DNA of 41,639 nt from an uncultured Bacilli bacterium (lineage in GTDB: Bacteria > Bacillota_I > Bacilli_A > RF39 > UBA660), in contig CANPYM010000008.1 of NCBI GenBank assembly GCA_947588685.1, forward strand, positions 1 through 41,639, read 5' to 3'. Made by a program: the position numbers and the translations under genes. Positions 17,919 to 25,675 of the stretch are shown piece after piece; within the stretch, counting starts at the first letter, position 1, and each line of letters starts with the position of its first letter. The notes under the pieces are model-generated. The model was given only the letters and a program-made list of their open reading frames with translations. It ran no database searches and had not been told where the DNA came from.

Positions 17919-17943
17919 ACTACCACCAATGTTTATTTTAACA
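17919..17943 (-). promoter_or_regulatory. mutS promoter with compact leader
   Basis: TGTTAAAAT (extended -10, hexamer 17935-17940), seven bases, GGTGGT (17922-17927), three bases, ATG. It differs from the parE-type module by one base of spacing and a TAAAAT hexamer. No -35 is visible; the terminator occupies that place. Confidence 0.5.
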
Positions 17944-17944
17944 C

Positions 17945-17970
17945 AAAAAATAGACAAAAGTCTATTTTTT
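17945..17970 (-). terminator. terminator of the SepM-like gene
   Basis: An 11-bp perfect stem (17945-17955 with 17960-17970) has a 4-nt loop and ends in six U on the leftward RNA. It overlaps the stop codon and lies directly upstream of the mutS -10. Confidence 0.85.
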
Positions 17971-18993
17971 CATTATCTTATCCTCAAGATACTTTAGGGC
18001 ATCTTCAAATGTTTCAACCTTAACAATATCGATATCGTAGCCTTTTTCTTTCTTTAACTTCATTGCTTCATCATAGTTTTCCAAAGATGGAGCAAAAAAG
18101 ACATCGGCTTTATCTTTAACGGCACCTTTTAATTTGTATTCAATGCCTCCAACAGGTCCAACATTACCATCAATATCAAGGGTTCCCGTTCCCGCAATTG
18201 TTTTTCCACCTGTTATATCATCTTTAACAAGACTATTATAAACAGCTAAAGAAACCATCAAACCACCACTTGGGCCATATTCGGAATTATTAAAAGAAAA
18301 TTCATACTTAGGATCTGTTTCTAATTCATATTCAACGCCGATTTGAACACCAATCACAGGTTGGTCATCCTCACCCGTATAAACAATTTTTCTAGTGTAT
18401 TCTTTGCCATCATTAATAACCTGAACTGTTGAAGTATCACCAATTTTCTTCTTGGCAATAAACGTTCCTAATTCTTCATAACTATTTACTTCAAAGTCAT
18501 CAATCTTAACTATTTGATCTCCCACTTCAAGATCACTATCACTATCTTCTAACTTATAGATGACATAACATTTTTCACTTTTAATATCAACTTTCTTGTT
18601 AGCTTTTTGATAAGCATACATAATCGCTGTTGTGTAAGATTGATGCATCAAAATACTTTGTCTTATTAAATCAGTTTCGTAAGTTAAAGTACCAACATTC
18701 GCATCAGATTTAGGAATAATCGTCCAATCGGGGTGCAAATAGGCCATAATAAGCGCAGGTATGGTTCCCCTTAATTCACTAACATAAGTTAAATTCATCG
18801 TCCCTTTAACTTTATATGCACCATCAACTTGAACTTTATCATTAATATTATCTAGCCCACCCGGTCTATCAATATAATATGGTAATTCATAAAAGCAAAC
18901 AAAAAAAACAACGACCAAAACAATGAAGTTAATAACTACAACTTTAATTGATATATATTTTTCTTTTTCTTCTATTTTATCATCAATATCCAT
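17962..18993 (-). CDS. PDZ and Lon-type serine protease, SepM/YlbL family
   Basis: 343 aa. One N-terminal membrane helix (about 17-38) is followed by a region of about 110 residues, a PDZ domain (about 140-210, with LEVGDQIVKIDDFEV) and a Lon-type proteolytic domain (about 225-343). The catalytic Ser is in GPSGGLMVSLAVY and the Lys in VGPVGGIEYKLKGA. Family members cleave secreted or membrane substrates at the cell surface. In B. subtilis ylbL follows rsmD and coaD; here it is detached from rsmD by about 14 kb. The start has GGTAAT and its own promoter. Confidence 0.9.
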   Translation of the reverse strand: MDIDDKIEEKEKYISIKVVVINFIVLVVVFFVCFYELPYYIDRPGGLDNINDKVQVDGAYKVKGTMNLTYVSELRGTIPALIMAYLHPDWTIIPKSDANVGTLTYETDLIRQSILMHQSYTTAIMYAYQKANKKVDIKSEKCYVIYKLEDSDSDLEVGDQIVKIDDFEVNSYEELGTFIAKKKIGDTSTVQVINDGKEYTRKIVYTGEDDQPVIGVQIGVEYELETDPKYEFSFNNSEYGPSGGLMVSLAVYNSLVKDDITGGKTIAGTGTLDIDGNVGPVGGIEYKLKGAVKDKADVFFAPSLENYDEAMKLKKEKGYDIDIVKVETFEDALKYLEDKIMKK

Positions 18994-18999
18994 AAAACA

Positions 19000-19019
19000 T
19001 TACCATTTAAATAATAGCA
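19000..19019 (-). promoter_or_regulatory. promoter of the SepM-like gene
   Basis: TGCTATTAT on the minus strand (hexamer 19011-19016) is followed six bases later by GGTAAT. The layout resembles that of parE and rsmD but the ribosome binding site is poorer. No -35 is visible. Confidence 0.45.
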
Positions 19020-19026
19020 TATTTCT

Positions 19027-19060
19027 AAAAAAAAATATAGCCATCAAAAGGCTATATTTT
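19027..19060 (-). terminator. terminator of the acidic lipoprotein gene
   Basis: An 11-bp perfect stem (19032-19042 with 19050-19060) has a 7-nt loop and an uninterrupted U run on the leftward RNA. Confidence 0.88.
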
Positions 19061-19063
19061 CAA

Positions 19064-20611
19064 TTATAATGTTTTTTGGAATCCCATATCAGCTGAATCT
19101 TCAATTACAGGTTCTTCATATGTTTCTGCTGGAGGTTCAGGAGCTGGTGCAGGTTCTACATATACTGGCGCTGCTGGAGCTTCTACTACAGGTGCTGGAG
19201 CAGGTTCAACATACACTGGTTCTGCTGGAGCTTCAACAACTGGTGCAGGTTCTGAATAAGTTTCGACTGGAGCAGCTTCTTCAATAGTAGCAGAAATACT
19301 ATCAGATGATGTCGTAACAGAATCTGCTGTTACTACAACCTCACCGGCAGATGGAAGGATAACCTCTGGTTCAGAATATTCTTCCTCTATAACTACAGGT
19401 TCTGATTGAACTTCTTCATTAGCTACTTCTGGTTCAGCAATAACCTCTTCCTCTACTGGAGCAGCTTCTTCAACAGAAACTTCCTCCTCTACTGGAGCAT
19501 CTACTGATTGAGCAGTTACTTCAGCTTGAGCTTCAGCTTCTTGAGCTAAACTATTTTCATATTCAATTAAATCAAGATAATCTTGTTCAGTTTCAAATAT
19601 TTGTCCCTCATATTTTAAACCACTTGGTACTACATAATATGATGGTTCTTCTTCAACTGATGGTTCTTCTGGTTGTTGTGGTTGAACTTCTGGAACTTCA
19701 GTTTGGTTATTATCAGCTTCTGGAGTTGCCTCTGGTTCTTCAACAACAGCATCATTAGTTGTTATTAATTCAGGATGTTCAGCATACCAAGCATCATGTT
19801 CTTCTTTAGTTACCCAAAGAGATCCATCATATGGACTAAGATAATAATCATCTGGAGTATTATCTTGTTGCTCAGCATCTTCCCAATCTTGTACATCTTG
19901 TTCAGTCTCGTAATAGTCGCCATTTTCATCTTGTGGTAAATCAGGTTGTTCTGGAATTTGTTCATCAGGTGCTGGAGTAACTTCTGGTTCTGGAGTTACT
20001 ACAACTTCATCATCACCAGTACCTAAATCATCATCTGGGGTATCTACATTATCACCAATAGATTGTATCCATTGTTGATAAGATTCTTCACTATCCCAAA
20101 CATTACCTTCAGGATCAACATATCCACCATTTTCAGCAACATATTCATCTGGTGTCCATTCATCAGTGACAACTTCATCAATATAATTGGTGCCACCACC
20201 ATCTGTCCAACCATCTGACCATCCGCCTGTATAACCAGATTCGCCATCATAACCATAAGTTGTATCGCCTAAATAATTTCCGTATTCATCATAATAAGCA
20301 CGATCATCAGCCTCACTGACAAGATCTAAATTAATAGCATTTAAATCATCAGATAAGAATGAATGCTCATCTACTTCCTCTGGAACTGGTGGTTCTTCTG
20401 GAATGACATCCTCAACCGGAGCTGGTGGCGTTAATTGTGAAGCTTCTTCTTTAACTTCTTCCTTATTACCACAACCACCCAATAACGTTAAAAGAATGGC
20501 AACAGAAGCTGTTCCCTTGATAACTTTAGATTTAACTTCACCTGATTGTAGGCTCCATTTTCTACCTAAAGTTCTCTTTAATGCTTTCATATTTCTAAAG
20601 AAAATTTTCAT
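19064..20611 (-). CDS. acidic, proline-rich repeat lipoprotein of unknown function
   Basis: 515 aa; family not recognised. A long, basic N-terminal segment ends in LLTLLGGC, a lipobox with Cys47, so it is probably a lipoprotein. The mature part is extremely acidic and low in complexity. Four related segments, at about 163-183, 228-244, 256-276 and 329-350, share G-x-(aromatic)-x-(T/S)-(E/K)-x-(acidic), for example GNVWDSEESYQQW and GSLWVTKEEHDAW. Residues 456-489 are two copies of a 17-residue Pro/Val/Glu repeat. It looks like a surface stalk with small repeated modules. It is a single-gene unit with the best consensus promoter in the window, so expression may be high. The start at 20611 has a GGGGGGAT site; Met8 is an alternative. 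Confidence 0.8.
   Translation of the reverse strand: MKIFFRNMKALKRTLGRKWSLQSGEVKSKVIKGTASVAILLTLLGGCGNKEEVKEEASQLTPPAPVEDVIPEEPPVPEEVDEHSFLSDDLNAINLDLVSEADDRAYYDEYGNYLGDTTYGYDGESGYTGGWSDGWTDGGGTNYIDEVVTDEWTPDEYVAENGGYVDPEGNVWDSEESYQQWIQSIGDNVDTPDDDLGTGDDEVVVTPEPEVTPAPDEQIPEQPDLPQDENGDYYETEQDVQDWEDAEQQDNTPDDYYLSPYDGSLWVTKEEHDAWYAEHPELITTNDAVVEEPEATPEADNNQTEVPEVQPQQPEEPSVEEEPSYYVVPSGLKYEGQIFETEQDYLDLIEYENSLAQEAEAQAEVTAQSVDAPVEEEVSVEEAAPVEEEVIAEPEVANEEVQSEPVVIEEEYSEPEVILPSAGEVVVTADSVTTSSDSISATIEEAAPVETYSEPAPVVEAPAEPVYVEPAPAPVVEAPAAPVYVEPAPAPEPPAETYEEPVIEDSADMGFQKTL
19145..19246 (-). repeat. tandem 51-bp coding repeat, two copies
   Basis: Two adjacent copies encode APVVEAPAxPVYVEPAP (x is Glu then Ala) near the C-terminus of the acidic lipoprotein. 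Copy number may vary between strains. Confidence 0.8.
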
Positions 20612-20642
20612 AATAATCCCCCTTCTTTATGAGATGTTGCTT

Positions 20643-20671
20643 ATATTAGCACTTTTTTTGGGTTTTGTCAA
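20643..20671 (-). promoter_or_regulatory. strong promoter of the acidic lipoprotein
   Basis: TTGACA (20666-20671), 17 bp, TAATAT (20643-20648) on the minus strand. This leaves a leader of about 25 nt containing the ribosome binding site. Its -35 overlaps the -35 of the opposite promoter. Confidence 0.8.
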
Positions 20672-20695
20672 TTTCAAAATTCATTCAAATATAAT
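20665..20695 (+). promoter_or_regulatory. promoter of the YlbJ-like gene, probably leaderless
   Basis: TTGTCA (20665-20670) and a perfect TATAAT (20690-20695), spaced 19 bp. Only five bases separate the -10 from the ATG at 20701 and there is no ribosome binding site, so transcription should start at or next to the start codon. Confidence 0.55.
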
Positions 20696-20700
20696 TAACT

Positions 20701-21567
20701 ATGATACGTAAAATAAGTATAGTTGTTGTCATCTTCTTCACCATTCTTATTTTTAGAAATTATCCTATCGTTAGAGATAACATCATTTTATCATGTGAAC
20801 TATTTTTAAATCGAATTTTTCCTTCCCTCTTTCCTATGTTTATTATATCATCTATTTTAATAAATCTCAATTTTATTTTATATATTAATTTAATTTTTAA
20901 GGATTTTCTAGCTAAATTGTTTAAAATTAATGCAAATTGTGGTTATATTTTCCTCATGAGCATCATATCGGGATGTCCCAGTAATGCCAAAATAGCTAAA
21001 GAAATGTATGACGATGGATTAATTAGCGAAAGTGACGTTCAAAAGATTATTCTTTTTACGCATTTTGCTAACCCCCTTTTCATCATCAGTATGGTTAAAA
21101 ATTATCCCTATCTCGTTCTTTTAGCGCATTATCTTAGTAATGTAATTATTGGAATCATCATTCGAAATAAATATCCCACTTCTTCCATAAAAGCTTCAAA
21201 AGTAAATAAATCAGTTCCTTTAGGAGAAATACTAACCTCAGCCATTAATTCCGCTATGTCAACCCTTATGTTTATTTTAGGAACAATCGTTACTTTTTAT
21301 ATCATTACATCGATAATTAATACTCCTTTTACTAATCTTATTATGGAAATGTCCCAAGGACTAAAATATTTAGAAACGATAACTTTAAGTATTAAAGCCA
21401 AAACAATTTTAGCTGGATGTTTATTATCTTTTGGTGGCATATGTATTCATTTTCAAGTATATGGTATTTTAAATAAATTAAAAATAAGATACTTACCATA
21501 TCTTCTTTGCCGTTTGTTGCACGCCTTTCTAACCGCTACCATCCTTTTTATAATCATTCCTAAATAA
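20701..21567 (+). CDS. YlbJ-like membrane protein (nucleoside-recognition/gate family)
   Basis: 288 aa with about seven or eight hydrophobic segments. Family features are the FPSLFPMFIISSIL helix near the N-terminus, the conserved SIISGCPSNAKIAKEMYDDGLIS loop region, the FTHFANPLFI helix and a second gate-like half (about 175-285). In Bacillus YlbJ is an integral membrane protein needed for sporulation; it is longer (about 400 aa), so this is a short version. The transported compound, if any, is unknown. It is the first of two rightward genes, diverging from the acidic lipoprotein. Confidence 0.7.
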   Translation: MIRKISIVVVIFFTILIFRNYPIVRDNIILSCELFLNRIFPSLFPMFIISSILINLNFILYINLIFKDFLAKLFKINANCGYIFLMSIISGCPSNAKIAKEMYDDGLISESDVQKIILFTHFANPLFIISMVKNYPYLVLLAHYLSNVIIGIIIRNKYPTSSIKASKVNKSVPLGEILTSAINSAMSTLMFILGTIVTFYIITSIINTPFTNLIMEMSQGLKYLETITLSIKAKTILAGCLLSFGGICIHFQVYGILNKLKIRYLPYLLCRLLHAFLTATILFIIIPK

Positions 21568-21586
21568 ACATTTTAGATGATTGTCA

Positions 21587-21592
21587 TATAAT
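21587..21592 (+). promoter_or_regulatory. possible promoter of the YqfQ-like gene
   Basis: TATAAT 19 bp upstream of the start codon, with AAGGAGG in between. The -35 candidate, TAAACA, has a 16-bp spacer and is weak. Read-through from the YlbJ-like gene is also possible. Confidence 0.4.
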
Positions 21593-21611
21593 ATTTTAGT
21601 AAGGAGGATGT

Positions 21612-21905
21612 ATGAATTTTTATAACCCTTATCTATATTCCATACCCGTTGAAACAGCCGCGCCAAGTTTGTTAAGCCGCTTTAGTTTTTCATCTCTTAT
21701 AAGTGGCGCTTCTAAAACATTAAATCTTGTCAATCAAGCCATCCCCGTTGTTAAACAGATGTCGCCGATGATGAAAAACTTAAAAACAATGTTTAATGTT
21801 ATGAATGAATTTAAAAAGGCCGACATTGAAAACAGTATTCAAAGTATTGAAGAAGCTAATAACATTGTAAGAACATCTAATGAAGGTCCTACTTTCTTCA
21901 TCTAA
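21612..21905 (+). CDS. YqfQ/VrrA-like small protein
   Basis: 97 aa, rich in Ser, Asn and Met. The pattern LLSRFSFSSLISGASKTLNLVNQAIPVVKQMSPMMKNLKTM is like the YqfQ (VrrA) family, annotated in Bacillus as a spore coat-associated protein. In B. subtilis yqfQ lies close to sigA and trmK (yqfN), and here trmK-sigA-dnaG is directly adjacent, which supports the call. It has a strong AGGAGG site. Function not known. Confidence 0.65.
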   Translation: MNFYNPYLYSIPVETAAPSLLSRFSFSSLISGASKTLNLVNQAIPVVKQMSPMMKNLKTMFNVMNEFKKADIENSIQSIEEANNIVRTSNEGPTFFI

Positions 21906-21939
21906 AAAGGAAAAGATATATATTTAATCTTTTCCTTTT
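21904..21939. terminator. bidirectional terminator between yqfQ-like gene and trmK
   Basis: A 13-bp perfect stem (21905-21917 with 21927-21939) has a 9-nt loop, with U-rich flanks on both strands. It serves the converging genes on both sides. Confidence 0.88.
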
Positions 21940-22568
21940 AAAATTAATTTTTTTAACTTATTAATTTCCATTTGATTTTTTAAACGGACTTTAAACGAAC
22001 TATTATCTAAATCTTTTTTGATATTAATAAGTTTTTCTAATTCATAAAGTAAATAATTGTTATCATAGCGGGCCATAGGTCCATACGCATAATCTAATTT
22101 TGAATACTTTTTCTTACCGCGTTTGAAAAGAATAATGACATAGCCTTTATCATAGTCGATTACAAACTTTTCAGAAGCAATAACAAATCCTAAAGAAACG
22201 ACAAAGCGTCTTAACTCTTCTAAATGATTATGGGTAGCAATAAGAAGATAATCACTTAATTTCTTATCAGATAAAATTTTTTTAATCGTTGCCGTACCCA
22301 TACCCGCTAAAACGATATAGTCATCTTTAGTAATGGTAAGGCCATCTAAACCATTAGTAACAATAGTTTTGACATTGGCATTATACTTTTCAATATTTAC
22401 CTGAGCCCCTAAGATAGCTTTTTCATTTACATCACTAGCTAGACAAGTACAATCTTTTTCATTTGCAAGATAAATGGATAAAAGCGCATGATCACAACCG
22501 ACATCAATGACTTTACTACCTGGCGGAATCATATCAGCAAGAGCTTTTAATCTTTTAGAGATATGCAT
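21924..22568 (-). CDS. trmK: tRNA (adenine22-N1)-methyltransferase TrmK
   Basis: 214 aa, family-typical length. It methylates A22 of tRNAs with SAM. Visible motifs are ISKRLKALADMIPPGSKVIDVGCDHALLSIYL at the N-terminus, the LAGMGTATIKKIL loop, and a helical C-terminal tail. It overlaps the sigA stop by one base (TAATG). sigA-trmK is the same order as in Bacillus. Confidence 0.93.
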   Translation of the reverse strand: MHISKRLKALADMIPPGSKVIDVGCDHALLSIYLANEKDCTCLASDVNEKAILGAQVNIEKYNANVKTIVTNGLDGLTITKDDYIVLAGMGTATIKKILSDKKLSDYLLIATHNHLEELRRFVVSLGFVIASEKFVIDYDKGYVIILFKRGKKKYSKLDYAYGPMARYDNNYLLYELEKLINIKKDLDNSSFKVRLKNQMEINKLKKLILKGKD

Positions 22569-23647
22569 TATTCACCTATATAATCACGCAATTTACGACT
22601 TCTGGATGGATGACGTAACTTACGCAAAGCTTTAGCTTCAATTTGACGAATCCGTTCACGGGTTACCCCAAACATTTGACCAACTTCTTCAAGGGTTCTT
22701 GGTTTACCATCTTCAAGGCCAAAACGTAAGCGAACAACTTTTTCTTCTCTTTCTGTTAAAGTTTCAAGAACTTGACTTATCTCATCTTTTAACATTTCAT
22801 TAGTAGCGTATTCTTCAGGGCTTAAACTACGTTCGTCCTTAATAAAATCACCTAGATGTGAATCATCTTCTTCACCAATTGGTGTTTCTAAGCTAACTGG
22901 ATCTTGACTAATTTTATAAATCTCCCGAATTTTATCAACACTCGTATTCATCTTTTTAGCTAACTCTTCTTCCGTTGGTTCGCGGTTTAGTTCAAGAGTT
23001 AATTGACGTTGAACACGCGCTAACTTGTTAATTGTTTCAACCATATGAACAGGGACACGAATCGTTCTTGCTTGATCAGCAATCGCTCTTGTGATTGCTT
23101 GACGTATCCACCAAGTCGCATAAGTAGAAAACTTATAACCTTTAGATACGTCGAACTTATCAACGGCTTTCATAAGACCGATATTACCTTCTTGAATTAA
23201 GTCTAAGAAAAGCATACCACGACCAACATATCTTTTAGCAATACTAACAACTAGACGAAGATTAGCTTCCGCCAAAGTGTTTTTAGCTTCCGTATCACCA
23301 GCCATAATCCGGTCAGCTAAGGCTGATTCTTCTTCAAGCGTTAATAACTTAATTTGGCCTATTTCTTTTAGATACATCCGAACAGGGTCATTAATAGTTA
23401 AATCTTTCGTTAAAGTTGAATCATCAAGCAATAATTTATCGCCTTCACCAGCAGTATCATCTTCTTCAGAAACAATCGCAATATTATTTTGACTGAAGGT
23501 ATTATATAAATCATCTAATGAATCAGAATCAAGTTCCAATCCTTTTAAAGACTTAGCTAGTTCTTCATAGGTAATAAATCCTTTTTCTTTACCTTGTTTT
23601 ACTAATTCTTCTTTTCTTTCATCAAATGTTTTAATTTCATCAATCAT
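22568..23647 (-). CDS. sigA: housekeeping sigma factor SigA/RpoD
   Basis: 359 aa from the ATG with AAGGAGT seven bases upstream; a GTG three codons earlier is too close to that site. Region 1.1 is followed by 1.2 ([11 protein letters not shown]), 2 ([34 protein letters not shown], then [15 protein letters not shown]), 3.0 (VPVHMVETI) and 4 ([20 protein letters not shown]). The His and Glu of region 3.0, which contact the TG of extended -10 promoters in this family, are present. This fits the many TGnTATAAT promoters here. It overlaps dnaG by 8 bp. Confidence 0.97.
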   Translation of the reverse strand: MIDEIKTFDERKEELVKQGKEKGFITYEELAKSLKGLELDSDSLDDLYNTFSQNNIAIVSEEDDTAGEGDKLLLDDSTLTKDLTINDPVRMYLKEIGQIKLLTLEEESALADRIMAGDTEAKNTLAEANLRLVVSIAKRYVGRGMLFLDLIQEGNIGLMKAVDKFDVSKGYKFSTYATWWIRQAITRAIADQARTIRVPVHMVETINKLARVQRQLTLELNREPTEEELAKKMNTSVDKIREIYKISQDPVSLETPIGEEDDSHLGDFIKDERSLSPEEYATNEMLKDEISQVLETLTEREEKVVRLRFGLEDGKPRTLEEVGQMFGVTRERIRQIEAKALRKLRHPSRSRKLRDYIGE

Positions 23648-25379
23648 TTTCTTCACTCCTTAATTTATCGGCAATTAATTTATTACCTATCGCTAATTTA
23701 GCATCATAATCATCAGCTTGATGTAATTGTTGCTGATACTTTTTTCGTTCTTCAAGTCGATTTTGTTCAACAATATTTTTTATATAATCATCAATAGCGT
23801 CGGACGATAATGAGGTGGTGTCCATCGTTTCAATCATACCAAGGACTTTTAGCATTTCCTCATCATCACGTAATTCTGTCATTAGATCAGCTTCATCAAT
23901 ATAGCCATATTTTTTATAAAAAGCACTTATTTGAAAAGCTAGACTTCGATAATTTTTATCCGGAATATAGATATGGCTTTTATCATACTTTTTAATAATA
24001 TCCGGATCATTTAACATATAATAAATTAGACCATTTAACGATTCTGTGTAACGTCTATTTTCTTTTTTTATCTTTTTAGGAACCGGTACTTTAACTTCTT
24101 CGGTAGGTGTCAGTTTAGCCAAAATAGTTTCTTTGTCAAGGCCGGATTCTTTAACTAATTTATTAATGGTTACTTCTCTTAAGATGTCATCATTGATGCC
24201 ATTAATTTCCGTAATCATCGCATTAACATAATTAGCTAGGCCTTCAGCTGTATTTAAATTGCTCTCTTTTTTTAGGAGAAGAGCTTTAAACTCCATTACA
24301 TCGTAGGCTTTTGTTAATAATTCTTGGAAAGCTTCCTTACCTTTGGAAGAGATAAACTCATCGGGATCAGCATCATCAGGTATTCTAACAATTTTAGGAT
24401 TAATACCGACCTTTTGAAGTTCTACTATCGCTAACTTAGTAGCCTTTAACCCGGCCGCATCACCATCAAAACATAAGATAACATTTGAAGATAAACGTTT
24501 AATAAGATTACTTTGTGATGAGCCAAAAGCTGTCCCTAAGGTCGCTACAACATTATCAATACCGACGGTATATGCTCTTATGACATCCATCGGCCCTTCC
24601 ATAATAATAATTTCTTTTTTAGCACGCGCACTATCTTTAGCGCGATGATAATTATATAGAAAATCACGTTTTTTAAATATATCGGTCTCTTTAGAATTGA
24701 CATATTTATTCGTCATATCGCCATCATAGGCTCGTCCATTATAACCAATTACGTGCCCATAAATGTCGTGTAAAGGAAACATAATCCGGTGACGATATAT
24801 ATCATATAGTCCATCATCATTAGCATTAGCTAAACCACTTTTTAATATTTCTTTATCAGTATAACCCTTTTTCTCTAAAAGCTTGACTAACGTATCATAA
24901 CCATCTAATGAAAGACCAATATCAAAAGCTTTAATCTCCCGTTCCGATAAGTTACGTTTAGTTAAATAATCACGAGCTAATTTACCTTCTTTAGCATTTA
25001 AGTTATTTTGATAAAGTTTTTGACTAAGTTCATACATCTCATACAAAGCTTTATTTTTATTATTTGCTAAATAATCTGTAGTTGGCTTGATATCAATATT
25101 AACCCCACACATATCCGCACATTTTTTAACGGCTTCTAAAAAAGATATATGATCAAAGTTTTGAATAAAGTTAAAAACATTACCCGTCGCTCCACATGAA
25201 AAGCAAGTATATATTTGTTTTTCTTTAGAGACACTCATACTTGGTGAATGATCATCATGAAAAGGACAGACACCAAAATAATTCTTACCACGCATAGAAA
25301 GTGTTACATAACTTGAAATGACTTCAACAATATCAACTTTATTTTTAATTTCATTAATTAAAGCATTATCAAGTCGCAT
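23640..25379 (-). CDS. dnaG: DNA primase
   Basis: 579 aa. It makes RNA primers at the replication fork. It has the N-terminal zinc ribbon ([13 protein letters not shown] then TCFSCGATG, about 38-65), the RNA polymerase domain with TOPRIM ([22 protein letters not shown], about 255-320) and a C-terminal helicase-binding domain (about 440-579). It is first in dnaG-sigA-trmK, the conserved macromolecular synthesis operon. The stop is TGA, evidence for the standard genetic code. Confidence 0.97.
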   Translation of the reverse strand: MRLDNALINEIKNKVDIVEVISSYVTLSMRGKNYFGVCPFHDDHSPSMSVSKEKQIYTCFSCGATGNVFNFIQNFDHISFLEAVKKCADMCGVNIDIKPTTDYLANNKNKALYEMYELSQKLYQNNLNAKEGKLARDYLTKRNLSEREIKAFDIGLSLDGYDTLVKLLEKKGYTDKEILKSGLANANDDGLYDIYRHRIMFPLHDIYGHVIGYNGRAYDGDMTNKYVNSKETDIFKKRDFLYNYHRAKDSARAKKEIIIMEGPMDVIRAYTVGIDNVVATLGTAFGSSQSNLIKRLSSNVILCFDGDAAGLKATKLAIVELQKVGINPKIVRIPDDADPDEFISSKGKEAFQELLTKAYDVMEFKALLLKKESNLNTAEGLANYVNAMITEINGINDDILREVTINKLVKESGLDKETILAKLTPTEEVKVPVPKKIKKENRRYTESLNGLIYYMLNDPDIIKKYDKSHIYIPDKNYRSLAFQISAFYKKYGYIDEADLMTELRDDEEMLKVLGMIETMDTTSLSSDAIDDYIKNIVEQNRLEERKKYQQQLHQADDYDAKLAIGNKLIADKLRSEEND

Positions 25380-25506
25380 AACATCACTTCCTAAAATAAC
25401 ATTTCCAATAATAATATACGATGAAAAAAGACCATTTCCTTTTTTTAAACGCTATTTTTTTACATTTTTTGAATTATAGACGAATATTTTTCCCAAATTA
25501 GTCCAT

Positions 25507-25515
25507 ATTATAACA
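25507..25515 (-). promoter_or_regulatory. candidate extended -10 promoter of dnaG-sigA-trmK
   Basis: TGTTATAAT on the minus strand (hexamer 25507-25512), directly after the comEC terminator. It would give a leader of about 120 nt. A second TATAAT at 25473-25478 lacks a -35 but could also be used. Confidence 0.45.
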
Positions 25516-25523
25516 CATTTTTT

Positions 25524-25550
25524 AAAAAAAAGAGAACTATAAAAGTTCTC
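25524..25550 (-). terminator. comEC terminator
   Basis: A 6-bp perfect stem (25532-25537 with 25545-25550) has a 7-nt loop and is followed by eight U on the leftward RNA. Confidence 0.85.
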
Positions 25551-25563
25551 CATCTATATAAAA

Positions 25564-25584
25564 ACGCTAATACGCGATTAGCGT
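25564..25584. repeat. perfect 8-bp inverted repeat in the comEC-dnaG gap
   Basis: ACGCTAAT (25564-25571), five bases, ATTAGCGT (25577-25584). On the leftward RNA it is followed by UUUU, so it may be a weak first terminator; a protein-binding palindrome is also possible. The rest of the 296-bp gap (25380-25675) shows a terminator, candidate -10 elements and no open frame. Confidence 0.5.
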
Positions 25585-25675
25585 ACGAAAAAAGCAATAT
25601 GCAAAAGATAACTATTATCTATTTTTAATATATCCTAATCTTTCATATTATATGCATCATTCTTATTTTCGTTAC

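Noticed and set aside
19069-19287. Rightward open frame of Leu/Gln-rich repeats opposite the acidic lipoprotein
   Set aside because: It is a shadow of the Pro/Glu/Ala repeat codons on the other strand, with no ribosome binding site.
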